In this document: one piece after another, positions 51,306 to 60,875 of the stretch
Layout of the letters: each line of letters starts with the position of its first letter
Position numbering within the stretch: position 1 is the stretch's first letter
Source: Tritrichomonas musculus
Taxonomy: Eukaryota > Parabasalia > Tritrichomonadida > Tritrichomonadidae
Direction of reading: 5' to 3'
Assembly (NCBI GenBank): GCA_039105265.1
Contig: JAPFFF010000008.1
Location: forward strand, 6,076,001 to 6,140,000
Length of the DNA stretch: 64,000 nt
The notes under the pieces: generated by a model
What the model was told of the DNA's origin: nothing
What the model saw: the letters and a program-made list of their open reading frames with translations, nothing else
Database searches by the model: none
Position numbers and translations under genes: made by a program

Positions 51306-51319
51306 AAGGATATGTGATC

Positions 51320-51329
51320 TGAAAAAATT
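51320..51329 (-). promoter_or_regulatory. Initiator-like element AATTTTTTCA
   Basis: It decides the IFT122-like start at 51305. It is identical in form to the motif before the RRM and uridine kinase genes. Confidence 0.5.
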
Positions 51330-51528
51330 AAATATTTTTAATTCTATCTTCAAAATAAACAAATAAATACTAATATAAAATCACAAAATTAGCATACATA
51401 ATAAATAAAAATATGATTTATATGACATATTCAATATAATATTAATATTCATATTAAATATATATAATATTTTTTTAAAAAAAATTAGAAAAAAAGTGAA
51501 TAATTCATAACAACAAATATTTAATTAT

Positions 51529-52833
51529 CTAAAATTCATCAATAACATTTAAGACATCTTCATTGTCAATTGATTCAGCAATATCAAGAGGAGATTTGCA
51601 TAAAAAAGAAAAAATTGAAATCATTACAAAATTTGATAATAACCGCCACATTTTTCAAATCAATATCAGCACCATTTTCTAACAGAAGTCTAACCATCTC
51701 ACAGTCTTGATTTTCCACAGCAACATGAAGTGGAGTATTAAGTCAAACAAGCAAAAAAAAAAACACGATTAAAAAAAAAAAAAAAAAAAAAAAAAAATTC
51801 CTTTGTGAGAAAAAAATAGATGTAAAAAATATCTTCCCAATCAACATCAGCGCCAGCATCGATTAGTATTTGAATAACATCAGCTTTTTTACTTCTAACG
51901 GCAAGATGAATTGGTGTTTGATTAAAAAAAATATATATATATAAAAATACCATAATCGTTATAAAATTTTATTTTTTTTAAAATTTCAGTGTTCGGATCA
52001 ATTCCTTCATTCAACAACTTTGTCAATAATGAAATATTTCCAGTTTCAGCAGAGTCAAACAATAAAGCTTCTTTATCACCATCATTTCCTTCCATAAATA
52101 AGTCGGCAATGTCGGGGTGCCCCGATTCTACGGCAATTTGAGAACAAGTTTTTCCGTAAATATCCGTTATTTTTGGATCAGCCCCTTTTTCAATAAGATA
52201 TTTGACCATTTCAATTTGACCTCCTTTGATCGCATAATGAAGTGGAGTTAGTCCTTCATTGTTCTGAAAATTAACAGAACATCCATTATCAATCAAAAAA
52301 TCAACAACATCAAAAAAACCGTTTTCTGCGCCTAAATGAAGAGGAGTGATTCCACTTTGCACTAATAGCGTATACGCTTTGTCATCTAATGATGCCGCAC
52401 CATTCGCCCATAAAAGTTTCAAGGCTTGTATATTGCCATATTTGGCTGCATAGTGGATCGAAGTAAGAGCATTTTTGTCTCGTGACGAATAATCTATACC
52501 TATTTCTTGAAAAACTAATATTATGGAAATGTCCCCTCCTGCGGCGGCAAAATGTATTGGTAATCGAAATTAATAAATTTAAAAAACTCCATCTTTGTCT
52601 GCTTGCGTAATAATAGCACCATTTTGAATCAGAAAATTGGCACAATTTTCTGCTTTATAAAATGCTGCAAATGAAATCATTGGCGGATTTGATTGTAAAA
52701 TATTTGGTAAGTTCGCACTAACTAAAGGAAATATAAAATCAACACTAGTGCCCATTGCAATGACTTGTTGCAATCCATCTTCATCATCGTTTTCTAAAAT
52801 GGTTTCTAATTCTTGAATCTTCGATTCAATCAT
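51529..52833 (-). CDS. Ankyrin-repeat protein, interrupted by four T-rich stretches
   Basis: Read on the minus strand from the ATG at 52833 (MIESKIQELETILENDDEDG) to a TAG at 51529. About eight ankyrin repeats are clear, for example SGITPLHLGAENGFFDVVDFL, GLTPLHYAIKGGQIEMVKYL, TPIHLAVRSKKADVIQIL and TPLHVAVENQDCEMVRLL. Four T-rich stretches interrupt it, each just before the next (T/S/L)P-hydrophobic-H/D motif; two change the frame and one holds stops. The flanking repeats show no decay. They may be removed as unusual introns, or the gene may be a recent pseudogene. The start is supported by a T-run ending in TCA about 35-47 bases upstream. The role is protein binding, partner unknown. Confidence 0.72.
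51595..51649 (-). other. T-rich interruption 4 (about 55 bases)
   Basis: It begins GTGGCGGTTATTATC after ADIDLKN coding and ends in TTTTTTATGCAAA before tct-cct-ctt (SPLDIAES). It sits at the ankyrin inter-repeat loop. Confidence 0.5.
51737..51830 (-). other. T-rich interruption 3 (about 94 bases)
   Basis: It follows coding for ADVDWED and precedes act-cca (TPLHVAVENQ). It contains a T-run of over 20 bases and ends TTTGACTTAAT. It breaks the frame. Confidence 0.55.
51918..51988 (-). other. T-rich interruption 2 (about 33-71 bases)
   Basis: It lies between GIDPNTE and TPIHLAVRSK. The clearest part begins GTATTTTTATATAT and ends TTTTTTTTAATCAA. The frame stays open, but the 20-25 extra residues are low complexity and unlike any ankyrin loop. 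Confidence 0.5.
52564..52587 (-). other. T-rich interruption 1 (about 24 bases)
   Basis: It lies between ADKDG and LPIHFAAAGG. It begins GTTTTTTAAATTT and ends TTAATTTCGA. Two in-frame stops lie in it, yet both flanks are in the same frame and form a perfect ankyrin consensus if it is removed. Confidence 0.6.
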
Positions 52834-53431
52834 CTTTTTTGAAGTATCAGAAAAAGTTCGGAACTTTTTGAAAAAAAAAAAAGAAAAGAATTGTTTATAA
52901 CTTTTCAAAAATTCATCTCTTTTTTTGCAATGATTCATTGCTTTTTACATAAGCATGTCAACTTGGATTTTATTTTTGAAAATGGTGGATTTTATTGGAA
53001 TTTTGGTTTTTTAAAAAAATACATAAAGAACGTGATATGTTCGTGAATCTTGAATTCTTCATATAAGATTATATATTTTATGAGATTTGGAAGGTTTTTA
53101 ATTGAACATTATAATGTATTCGAAAATAATAAATATTATCAAAAATATTTTCTGATATACAAAGCATTAATCTTAAGTCACTTGAATCATAATAAATAAA
53201 TAACATAGAAAAATGATTATTTAAAGTTATATCGTTATAAAATATAAATGCAATATGTTATTTTTTTTTTTTTTTCTGAATTTTTTATACTTCATAAAGC
53301 ATCAGTTTTGATATCATTCAGTACTTTTATAGTTTTTTTATTTCCTTTTTTAATTCTTGCATTTCATTTGCAAAAAGAATCATATTTAAAATATCTCACC
53401 AAATATAAATTCAAAAAGTTTATTTAAATAA

Positions 53432-53526
53432 GATCGGAAATGATCGTTTTTCTCACAAATAAAAACCAAAAAATCATAAAAAACGTTTTTTGGTTTTTAT
53501 TTGAATGAATTTTGATCGGAAATGAT
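53432..53526. repeat. Hairpin flanked by 13-bp direct repeats
   Basis: AAATAAAAACCAAAAAA (53457-53473) pairs perfectly with TTTTTTGGTTTTTATTT (53486-53502) around a 12-base loop. GATCGGAAATGAT occurs on both sides (53432-53444 and 53514-53526). This could be a tiny mobile element with long target repeats or a structured RNA. Confidence 0.65.
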
Positions 53527-54026
53527 AGAAATGAAAACAAAAAAACGTTTTTTAATGAAAATTTTTGACAGCAAAACTTAAAAACCACCAATAAAAAGCA
53601 GTTTTGGATTTTAAATCTATAGAGGCTACTGTTGACATACTTATTTTACATTGATTCATATAAATATAATTCAACTTACATATGCTTTTATTTAACATTT
53701 CATTTTGAAAGATTTCAAAAAGTGGTGTAGGAAAATACGATTATACCCGATAAAATTTCACAGTTCTAGTTTTACTTATATTTTTTCATTTCTGATATAC
53801 ATTTTAGTTGAAATAATGATAATTTTGATAATTATGGAGGAAGGCGATCATATATAAAAACAAAAATAATAATTAAAAAATAAAAGTTGATCAATCATTG
53901 ATTACAATATATAACTATTCTTATTACCAGTTCATGAATATTTTTTTTTTTTTTTTTTTTTTTTTGAAAAAAGCATCTATGTTCCTATCAAAAATAAATA
54001 CGTTTAATATTTTTTTAATGTTTTCT

Positions 54027-54105
54027 ATCTGAAAAAGTGAACTTGGTTAACAAAAATATGATAATATTCATTAACCTATTTATTTTTTCAATACTTTACA
54101 AAATA
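54027..54105 (+). repeat. Dispersed repeat, copy 2
   Basis: Collinear with 23013-23094, sharing CTGAAAAAGTGAACTTGG, GTTAACAAAAATA, CATTAACC and ACTTTACAAAATA. The copies differ by small gaps. Confidence 0.65.
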
Positions 54106-54487
54106 GAAATTCTATACTCATCTGGTTAGTACAATTCTACACGCCACATTTATATAATCCTAATAACGATATTATGTTACATTCTAACGCTATTGTCTTT
54201 AATTATTATATGCTTTTTTTTTATGATAGAAATCATTTCATAGCTAAAATATTATTTTTATTTAAAAAACTAAAAATTTAGTATATTTTGTTAAATATTT
54301 TACTTTTCTTTTAATTTTTTTAATATTTATTTTTTTGCTTCAAACATTTATTACAAATTGCAAAAAAATAAAGAAAATTTTAGATGTAAACTATTTAATT
54401 TAATAAACCAAATAATTTGATTATATTGAATTTCTTTGAAAGTTAAAATTCTATATTTATTCAATTGATTATCTTTTTCTATTATAA

Positions 54488-54976
54488 ATGGATAATTTCA
54501 ACCATATTTACAGAAACAATATTTCGTTGATGAAATCTGCCAAACATAAAGTTAAAGATGGAAAACCCCACAAAAAAGCTAGAGTAGCTCGTTTCATTAC
54601 AAGCAACTTCTATTTCCTGTATTCAAATAAGATCATGAATTTTCCTTATATCAATAATCCTCAACCAATTCCACAACCAGTTAGCCATAGGACCCATATT
54701 CCAAAGCAACAGCATAATGATAAAAAAGATGAAATTTATTTTCATCAAATGACTCATAGAATGGAAAATATCCCTATGTCAGAATCTAATTACACGAACA
54801 AGAACCTAGAACAAAATACTGAAATTAATGATGAGCCTACATTAGAGGTTGAAACAATTAATAAACCTCTTCCTGATTGTGCTCGTGATATTATTCCCAA
54901 AACTTTTGACATTGTTAAACGTGGCTCACTTCCTTCAATAGTTTTTCATAATAATAAGATTAGTATATTAGATTAG
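54488..54976 (+). CDS. Unrecognised basic protein of 162 residues
   Basis: An open frame with a basic N-terminus (KSAKHKVKDGKPHKKARVAR) and a Pro/Gln/His-rich middle (NNPQPIPQPVSHRTHIPK). The C-terminal part (KPLPDCARDIIPKTFDIVKRG) has more ordinary composition. There is no membrane segment, and it is probably disordered. An internal ATG at 54634 (MNFPYINNPQP) is an alternative start. I know no family. The gene is isolated between two gene-poor stretches, so it may be lineage-specific. Confidence 0.5.
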   Translation: MDNFNHIYRNNISLMKSAKHKVKDGKPHKKARVARFITSNFYFLYSNKIMNFPYINNPQPIPQPVSHRTHIPKQQHNDKKDEIYFHQMTHRMENIPMSESNYTNKNLEQNTEINDEPTLEVETINKPLPDCARDIIPKTFDIVKRGSLPSIVFHNNKISILD

Positions 54977-56178
54977 TGATATTTACCATTTACATATCTG
55001 TATATATAGATAGATAATAAAAGTCATCATCTTTCTAATTTTTTTTTTATATTTTGAGAAGAATCACACAGTAAATTGTGAACTTTTTCTGTCATTTGAA
55101 TAATTTGGTCATAAATTTTTTTGAAATAATAACAATAAAGGAAAAACTCTAACTGATACAAAAAGTTTTAAACCGACTTTTTGAATAAAAGAGTAATTCA
55201 ATTTTTTTTTTTGCATTATTTCCAAAACATCCATAAAATTAATATTTTCAACTCCAATCATAAAATAAAACAATTTATCTTTTGATTACTATTTTCAATA
55301 AGATATTGAAAAACAATTGAATTTTTCAAGTGTTTTTTTTTTTTTTTTTTTTTTTTTTTAATGCTTGATTTGTATATTTTAATAAATATGGATTTTTTTA
55401 TATATAATATTGAATTTATAAACATATTGAGTTTTTTTTTACCTATTGAATTCTATTGAACTATTTCAATACAAATAAAATCTATATTTATATATGAAAA
55501 GAATTTATTATACCTGCAAACAACTATCAAAATATAAATAATAATATGTTTAATCAATATAAATGTACGAAATAAATAGGAAATCTTTCAAAAGAATAAT
55601 TAAAATAAATATTATCTTTATTTATTGAATAAAAATTTGAAAAGTTTTATTAAAATTTGAGTGGATAAAAGATGGTTGAAGATATTTTCTTTTTATTTTA
55701 ATAAAACGATTTCTTCTTTTTGTACTTTGCATTTTTATATATATATATATTTCAAACATTTATTTTTAATTAGATTTTAATATATTTTTATGAAAATAAG
55801 ATGATTTGAGCTGATACAGTTAGAATGCTGATTGTAGATTTTATAACAATTTAAAAATTTGAAATCAATCAATGATTGAATGAATTTAAAAATTTGAAAT
55901 CAATCAATGATTGAATGAATTTAAAAATTTGAAATCAAACTCTAAAGTTTTATTGTCGAATTACCATATCAGATTTCATACATCAAATTTTTCATTTTGG
56001 GCTTTAAGTTGCTTGACTAAACATTTCCCTCATAAAGAACAAGAATAAATAAAAATTAATCTTTTAAATTCCTGATACATAATTATAGTAAATAATAAAA
56101 AAAATTAAAGTTTTTTCATTTAATACGTTCTATCTTTAAACATATAATATACAAATAGGCATAAAATGAAGTTGCTAA
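54977..56178. other. Intergenic AT-rich region with 35-bp tandem repeat
   Basis: No gene. It has a 27-T run (55333-55359) and 2.6 copies of a 35-bp repeat starting at 55848, 55883 and 55918 (core AATTTAAAAATTTGAAATCA). Confidence 0.6.
55848..55938. repeat. 35-bp tandem repeat, 2.6 copies
   Basis: Copies step at exactly 35 bases. Each holds the inverted motif AATCAATCAATGATTGAATG. No coding sense. Confidence 0.8.
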
Positions 56179-57243
56179 CTACATGTTATTTGGTTCATTT
56201 TCTCGAGTTGCTTTTAATCTCAAACAGCCAGCTTTTCTGACGACATTTGGATCCCAGCTGACTCGAGGGGCTGGCTCAGCATGAGGAGCAGGTTTTGCTA
56301 TAACTTTCGGCTTATTTAAAACAGATGCAACAGAAAGAGGACGGGTCTTTGCGATCATTGAATGAGGTCTCGACTTGACTATTTTTGAGTATAGATTGAC
56401 TTCATCGCTTAATTTACTACACCGTATTGTTAATTGATTGACTTCTGTCCTTAATTGCTGAATTCCGTTTAATTTCCGAACAACAATTGAATCTGTGATA
56501 ACAGGAGGTCTTTTACGCACCACTTTGATCTTGACTAAAATTTTAATTGCATTACAAAGAAAGCAAAGAATGCATAATGGAGGCTGTTCAACTTCATTAA
56601 CATTAAAAGGCAAGCTGATATGATAATTGAGACAGAAATCAAATGATATACGTGCATTATTATTTTTTGAGTCTGCAATATTAAGTAATGTTTCATTCAT
56701 TGTGAAGTGATAAAGTATTATACGAAAATAAGGTAGCCCAAAAAATTGTTTTCCAATAACATTAAGTGGTGGAAGACGTGAGTGCTTAGCAACAATTGCA
56801 CTAATCCAGCGGCATATGGATGCTTCAGAATCTTGAACGGCAGTATATCTTGACTTTCCAAGAATGGGAGACATCTCATTCATAGGAAAATGACGATCAA
56901 GATAGGCCCACATTAAACATTCGGTGACTGAAAGATAATTTTGGATTGAAAATTCGAGTTCAAATAAGTTACGCGGGTATCTAATAAAATACCCATTTTT
57001 ATGTAATATATCTACAGGATTTGCGTTATCCAATTTATTTGAATCTTGAATTCCGAAAACAAAAAATGCAACATTGGCATATAAATTAGAATTTGATAAA
57101 AGTTGACCAGAAGGGCTTGTCGGATTGCTCCAAGTTTCTGTATAAAGCGAATCAATCGCATCTTTCAGATTTTGTGAATCATTAAAATTTGGACATGATT
57201 CTTGACATGTCTGAAAGAGCCATAAAAATTGCGGAGGGCAGAA
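56179..57243 (-). CDS. Unrecognised protein with C-terminal coiled coil
   Basis: A protein of about 354 residues from the first clear ATG at 57243-57250 (MNLFCPPQFLWLFQTC). The frame stays open about 55 bases further upstream without another ATG. The N-terminal about 230 residues are a globular helical domain (LFELEFSIQNYLSVTECLMWAYLD and SICRWISAIVAKHSRLPPLNV) that faintly recalls calponin-homology-like domains; this is not certain. A heptad segment follows (NGIQQLRTEVNQLTIRCSKLSDEV), then a basic Pro/Ala-rich tail with KPKVIAKPAPHAEPAP. A cytoskeletal linker would fit this layout (inference). Confidence 0.62.
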   Translation of the reverse strand, partial: FCPPQFLWLFQTCQESCPNFNDSQNLKDAIDSLYTETWSNPTSPSGQLLSNSNLYANVAFFVFGIQDSNKLDNANPVDILHKNGYFIRYPRNLFELEFSIQNYLSVTECLMWAYLDRHFPMNEMSPILGKSRYTAVQDSEASICRWISAIVAKHSRLPPLNVIGKQFFGLPYFRIILYHFTMNETLLNIADSKNNNARISFDFCLNYHISLPFNVNEVEQPPLCILCFLCNAIKILVKIKVVRKRPPVITDSIVVRKLNGIQQLRTEVNQLTIRCSKLSDEVNLYSKIVKSRPHSMIAKTRPLSVASVLNKPKVIAKPAPHAEPAPRVSWDPNVVRKAGCLRLKATRENEPNNM

Positions 57244-57498
57244 TAAATTCATTAATACTATTAAACGTTGCAAACAAGTGTTTTTTCAGATGTTATTTGG
57301 CTCTATAAATTTAAAATTTTCTCATAAAATGAAATTGACTGAAAAATAAACGTACTTAAAAATGATTTTATAGAATAACTTGAAGTGAAATTTTATTAAT
57401 ATAAATGGTATCATTCATGCTTAATGTTCATTAGAAAAGCATTTTCTTTTCTATATAATATATTATATAAAACAATCATGAAAAAAACATACTTAGCT

Positions 57499-57876
57499 CT
57501 ATTGGGTATGAACGTATGGAGAAACAAGATCACTGATTTGCTTTCTTACACCATCTCTCATACTAACAAGATATGCTCCTGTTTTTTTAATTTTTAAGAT
57601 TTTTTGATCGCTATTTCCTAAGTCTGTACGCAATTTATCATCTAATGATTTAACATCGCTAATCAAAAATGCTTTACCAAGTTGATTAAAAACATGAGTT
57701 TCACTTGGATAAGATAAAATTTCTTTTCTGGTAACATATTTGACTCTTCGTTTTGTTAGTTCAGATTGAAGTTGCTCTGTTAGAAGCGACAAATTTTCGG
57801 TATATTCATCTTCTTCATCACGCAATTTATAAAATTCTTGCTTGCACTCATCTGGAAGTGACACATAATTAGTCAT
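57499..57876 (-). CDS. Prefoldin subunit 1-like (beta-type prefoldin)
   Basis: A 125-residue protein of beta-prefoldin size. Two helical coiled-coil arms flank a short beta hairpin. The HVFNQLGKAFLISDVKSLDDKL segment matches PFDN1 'YEGVGRMFILQSKEAIHSQL', and ILKIKKTGAYLVSMRDGV follows as in the family. Prefoldin passes unfolded actin and tubulin to the CCT chaperonin in the cytosol. A longer frame begins at 57942, but TCATTTCC (57880-57887, minus strand) lies only a few bases before the ATG at 57876, so the shorter start is preferred and gives the normal family length. Confidence 0.8.
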   Translation of the reverse strand: MTNYVSLPDECKQEFYKLRDEEDEYTENLSLLTEQLQSELTKRRVKYVTRKEILSYPSETHVFNQLGKAFLISDVKSLDDKLRTDLGNSDQKILKIKKTGAYLVSMRDGVRKQISDLVSPYVHTQ

Positions 57877-57879
57877 ATT

Positions 57880-57887
57880 GGAAATGA
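57880..57887 (-). promoter_or_regulatory. Initiator-like element TCATTTCC
   Basis: It lies 4-11 bases before the ATG at 57876 and decides the start of the prefoldin gene. Confidence 0.5.
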
Positions 57888-58100
57888 TTTTAAATGTAAA
57901 GTATTCAAAAAGTTTTTTAAAAACCTCTTCTTCAATGATCATGTTGACGAATGATCAGACAAATAAATTAAAAATAATTTTATCATCATCAGACTAATGC
58001 TATTAATTTTGAAAATTTATTTTATATCTTAATTTTTTAAAAGAATAATATCAAGATTAAATACCTATATCTTTATACATCACAACAATAATAATATTAT

Positions 58101-59756
58101 TCATAAAATATCATTTCTAATAAATTTTCTATTATTTTCAACATCATCTTCATTTTTTTCTATTTTATTAGAATCTTTAGATTGAACATCATTGCTATTA
58201 TCATCTAATTCTTTCAATGAATCAGCTAATTTACTCATATCGCTGATTAATCCTTCTTTTTCATCATCTGGAATCTGGTCCATCATCATTAACATTTGCA
58301 TCATTTCAATTGCAAGCTGGCCTTTATCAATTGGCTCAACATCAAAAGGAATCCGATTTTTCGAGTTTTCTTTAATCAGTCGGATTAGTGATTCTCTGTT
58401 TCTACCACCTCTTATTGGCTTATCTTCAGATTTATTTTTCATAGGAAAAATATGCACATGAGGAACGCCAGGCATAAAAGGGAACTTTTTTGGAGAAGAA
58501 TTTTTGTCAATATCTATAAATCCGAATTTAAGAAAATATAGATTTTCATGTTTGATGCATTCGTCTGCAAATGAAAGAAAGATAGGAAAGAAATCACGGC
58601 AATGCGGGCAGCTTTCTTTTTTATAAAGAATTATAACGTCATGATTTTCATCGAGCACGAATTCCTCATAATTTCGTCCGACCACTTTAAAAACGGTTTT
58701 ATTCAATTCGTTATCAATTTCTTCTTCTTCCTCAGAAAGATAAATTGGTTGAAGAACGTTATTAAAAATATCATCAATCATTTTTGATGCTGACTCAAAC
58801 CAATCATTCGAATTAAAAGCTTGATTCATAAAAATGTCAAAAAAATTTGATGCGTTGTAAAAAAATCCTTTTGGATAATTGAAAATTAAAATTTGATGTT
58901 CAGAATTTCCAGCAAGTCCTTCAATGAATTTTTCAGCATATTCCTCGATATTTATGCCATAACCAACAATCAAAGAGTCAGCATATTTCTCACCAAGCTC
59001 GTAGAGAAATGTGTCTTCTTCATCGCCTAGATTATCGCAAAATAACGATAAAATAATTTTGTCAGAAATCATAATGTCCTGAGGTATTAAGTAACGATAA
59101 ACTGGAAGACTTGCTTCTCGAATTCCATCAAAATCGCATGAGGTCGAAATAATTGTTTGATCTTCTTTTCTGAAGAAAGCAATCGTCGTTTCATTCAATT
59201 CTAACAAAGAGAGTATTTTTGGTGTTACTTTTTTTATATCAATAAAGCCAAGTTCACGACCAAGTTGCATTTGTAAATTCAAAGACTGATCATACAATTC
59301 AGGTGGTGCTAAAATTGTGAAAGGTCCGTCATTTAATGATTTATATAATTCGGAAAGATTTGAAATAGCTGGAACTTGAGATGAGGGAGTTAATATTAGA
59401 TCACATAAATAAAGAAATAATGAATTAGTTTCGGGAAAAGGGTAAGTTGCTAATATTTCGCCTTTGCTAATGTAAAAAATTGCAGGTATTGGCACTTCTT
59501 GTTCTTTGGTGAAATATTCAGAAGTTGATTGATCTAATAAAGTAAATTTAAGATTTTCAAAATAAAGGGCTGCATTTTTGATTGACTTATATCGATCTAT
59601 GTTTATTTCAGAACCATCATTTTCATCTAACGCAACTGCAATAATATTTTTTTCGTCTGATAAAGATGATACTTCGTATTCAGATACTGTAGGAACTAAT
59701 GAATCAGTATTTGTGTATGGAATGAATATAAGAAGTGATGTTATAAAATAGAGCAT
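58101..59756 (-). CDS. Thioredoxin-fold (PDI-like) secretory-pathway protein
   Basis: A 551-residue protein with a signal peptide (MLYFITSLLIFIPYTNT). Several divergent thioredoxin-like segments follow, as in protein disulphide isomerases. Only the last has an active site, CPHC at residues 383-386 in LYKKESCPHCRDFFPIFLSFA; the cis-proline region is FPFMPGVPHVHIFP. The earlier ones (for example PIPAIFYISKGEILATYPFPE) lack the CxxC. The C-terminal about 100 residues are charged (MMQMLMMMDQIPDDEKEG, then a Asp/Asn/Lys end). There is no KDEL-type signal, so ER retention is uncertain. It is likely an oxidoreductase or chaperone of the ER. Confidence 0.85.
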   Translation of the reverse strand: MLYFITSLLIFIPYTNTDSLVPTVSEYEVSSLSDEKNIIAVALDENDGSEINIDRYKSIKNAALYFENLKFTLLDQSTSEYFTKEQEVPIPAIFYISKGEILATYPFPETNSLFLYLCDLILTPSSQVPAISNLSELYKSLNDGPFTILAPPELYDQSLNLQMQLGRELGFIDIKKVTPKILSLLELNETTIAFFRKEDQTIISTSCDFDGIREASLPVYRYLIPQDIMISDKIILSLFCDNLGDEEDTFLYELGEKYADSLIVGYGINIEEYAEKFIEGLAGNSEHQILIFNYPKGFFYNASNFFDIFMNQAFNSNDWFESASKMIDDIFNNVLQPIYLSEEEEEIDNELNKTVFKVVGRNYEEFVLDENHDVIILYKKESCPHCRDFFPIFLSFADECIKHENLYFLKFGFIDIDKNSSPKKFPFMPGVPHVHIFPMKNKSEDKPIRGGRNRESLIRLIKENSKNRIPFDVEPIDKGQLAIEMMQMLMMMDQIPDDEKEGLISDMSKLADSLKELDDNSNDVQSKDSNKIEKNEDDVENNRKFIRNDIL

Positions 59757-60551
59757 ATAAATCGATCATTTTTTATATCACATTTTTTTTTTTTTTTATT
59801 TTTTTTGAATAATTTTTAATCGTCTTTATTTTGTCTTTAAAAGAGGTACCCAATCCACTTATTTTTAATTGAGTCAAAAAAATTAGGTATATTTTGACCA
59901 GGGGTCGCAAATTACCGACTATCCAAAGCAGTTTTTGACCCGAAATTCATTTATCTCAAAATGCGGAATTAATTTTTATATAAAAAATATTTATTAATAA
60001 AATACGCAAGCTTTTTAATCCTTTTTATTTAAAATTTTTACTTCATTAGAATAATGCATCTAATAATTATCTCAATATTTTAGAATGACCTTTCGTAAGT
60101 CTATCTTTATTAGAAAATCAAATTGTTGGCCTTTTTTTAATTAATTAATTAAATAAATTAAGGATGCCATTTCGCAAATGACTTATGTTTTGGTAAATTA
60201 AAAATTCTTGATTCTCGTAAATGAACTTTTTGAATGGCATGGTGAAATAACAAAGCTGAATGTCGAAAAATTGAATTTTCGTGCCTGCTTTTTGAAAGGG
60301 AGTGTGCAAATATCATCAGAAAAAAATTGAATAAGGGCGATAAGACTCGGCCAAATAAATACATAAAATTGAATTAAAAACGATATTGATTCAAAAAGTA
60401 GAAACGATAAGCATTTTTATTATCGTGGCACATTTTTTAGCAAGAACTTGAGAACTTAGATTTTGAACTTCTTCTTCAGCGATGTTCTCAGTCTATAACT
60501 TGGAGGTTTAGCTTTATTATGATTAATAGAAGAAAATCTCTCTCACAGAAG
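59757..60551. other. Intergenic region upstream of tRNA gene
   Basis: No supported gene. The stretch 59890-59950 is less AT-rich (GACCAGGGGTCGCAAATTACC) and unexplained. The motif GAACTTTTTGAATGGCAT recurs here at about 60223-60240. Confidence 0.5.
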
Positions 60552-60623
60552 TCCGACATCGTTCAGCGGTTAGGATACGTGGTTTTCATCCACGGGATCG
60601 GGGTTCGACTCCCCGTGTCGGAA
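60552..60623 (+). tRNA. tRNA-Glu (anticodon TTC)
   Basis: A complete cloverleaf: acceptor TCCGACA with TGTCGGA, anticodon stem CGTGG/CCACG around loop TTTTCAT with anticodon TTC at 60585-60587, and T stem CGGGG/CCCCG around TTCGACT. The discriminator base is A at 60623 and CCA is not encoded. The internal pol III boxes are visible: A box in TTCAGCGGTTAGG and B box GGTTCGACTCC. A T-run starting a few bases later (about 60628-60636) would end transcription. There is no intron. Confidence 0.97.
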
Positions 60624-60627
60624 TAAA

Positions 60628-60636
60628 TTTTTTTTT
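60628..60636 (+). terminator. Pol III T-run terminator of tRNA-Glu
   Basis: An uninterrupted T-run within ten bases of the tRNA 3' end, the usual pol III stop. Confidence 0.75.
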
Positions 60637-60875
60637 ATGAATCTTGAAAGAATATATTATTATCCACAATTAAATTATATAAATACAAACAGTTTTCTTT
60701 CATTCATAAAAAAAAAAAAACTATTTTCAAAATTATGAATAATTTCGATAAAGAAATATTGAACCAAAACTAAAAAATCCTCTTCCAAACAATCCTTTAA
60801 AAAAATAATAAAACAAACTCTTATAATAGAATTATTTTTTTTTAATCACATTTAATTCACATATTTAAAAAAAAA

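Larger units (their letters stand above)
52834..54487. other. Gene-poor region with repeats
   Basis: No gene is supported. It holds a perfect 17-bp hairpin (53457-53502) flanked by direct repeats, a 25-T run (53941-53965) and the second copy of the dispersed repeat (54027-54105). Confidence 0.6.

Noticed and set aside
51595-52587. Ordinary spliceosomal introns in the ankyrin gene
   Set aside because: None of the interruptions has the known trichomonad 5' GTATGT or 3' ACTAACACACAG sequences, and most do not even end in AG. They are therefore reported as unexplained stretches, not introns.
59890-59950. Second tRNA or pol III gene near GGTCGCAAATTACC
   Set aside because: A B-box-like string is present, but no cloverleaf or A box can be drawn.
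60158-60364. 68-codon minus-strand frame before the tRNA
   Set aside because: No initiator, no recognisable pattern, and it lies in a spacer with repeat-like motifs.
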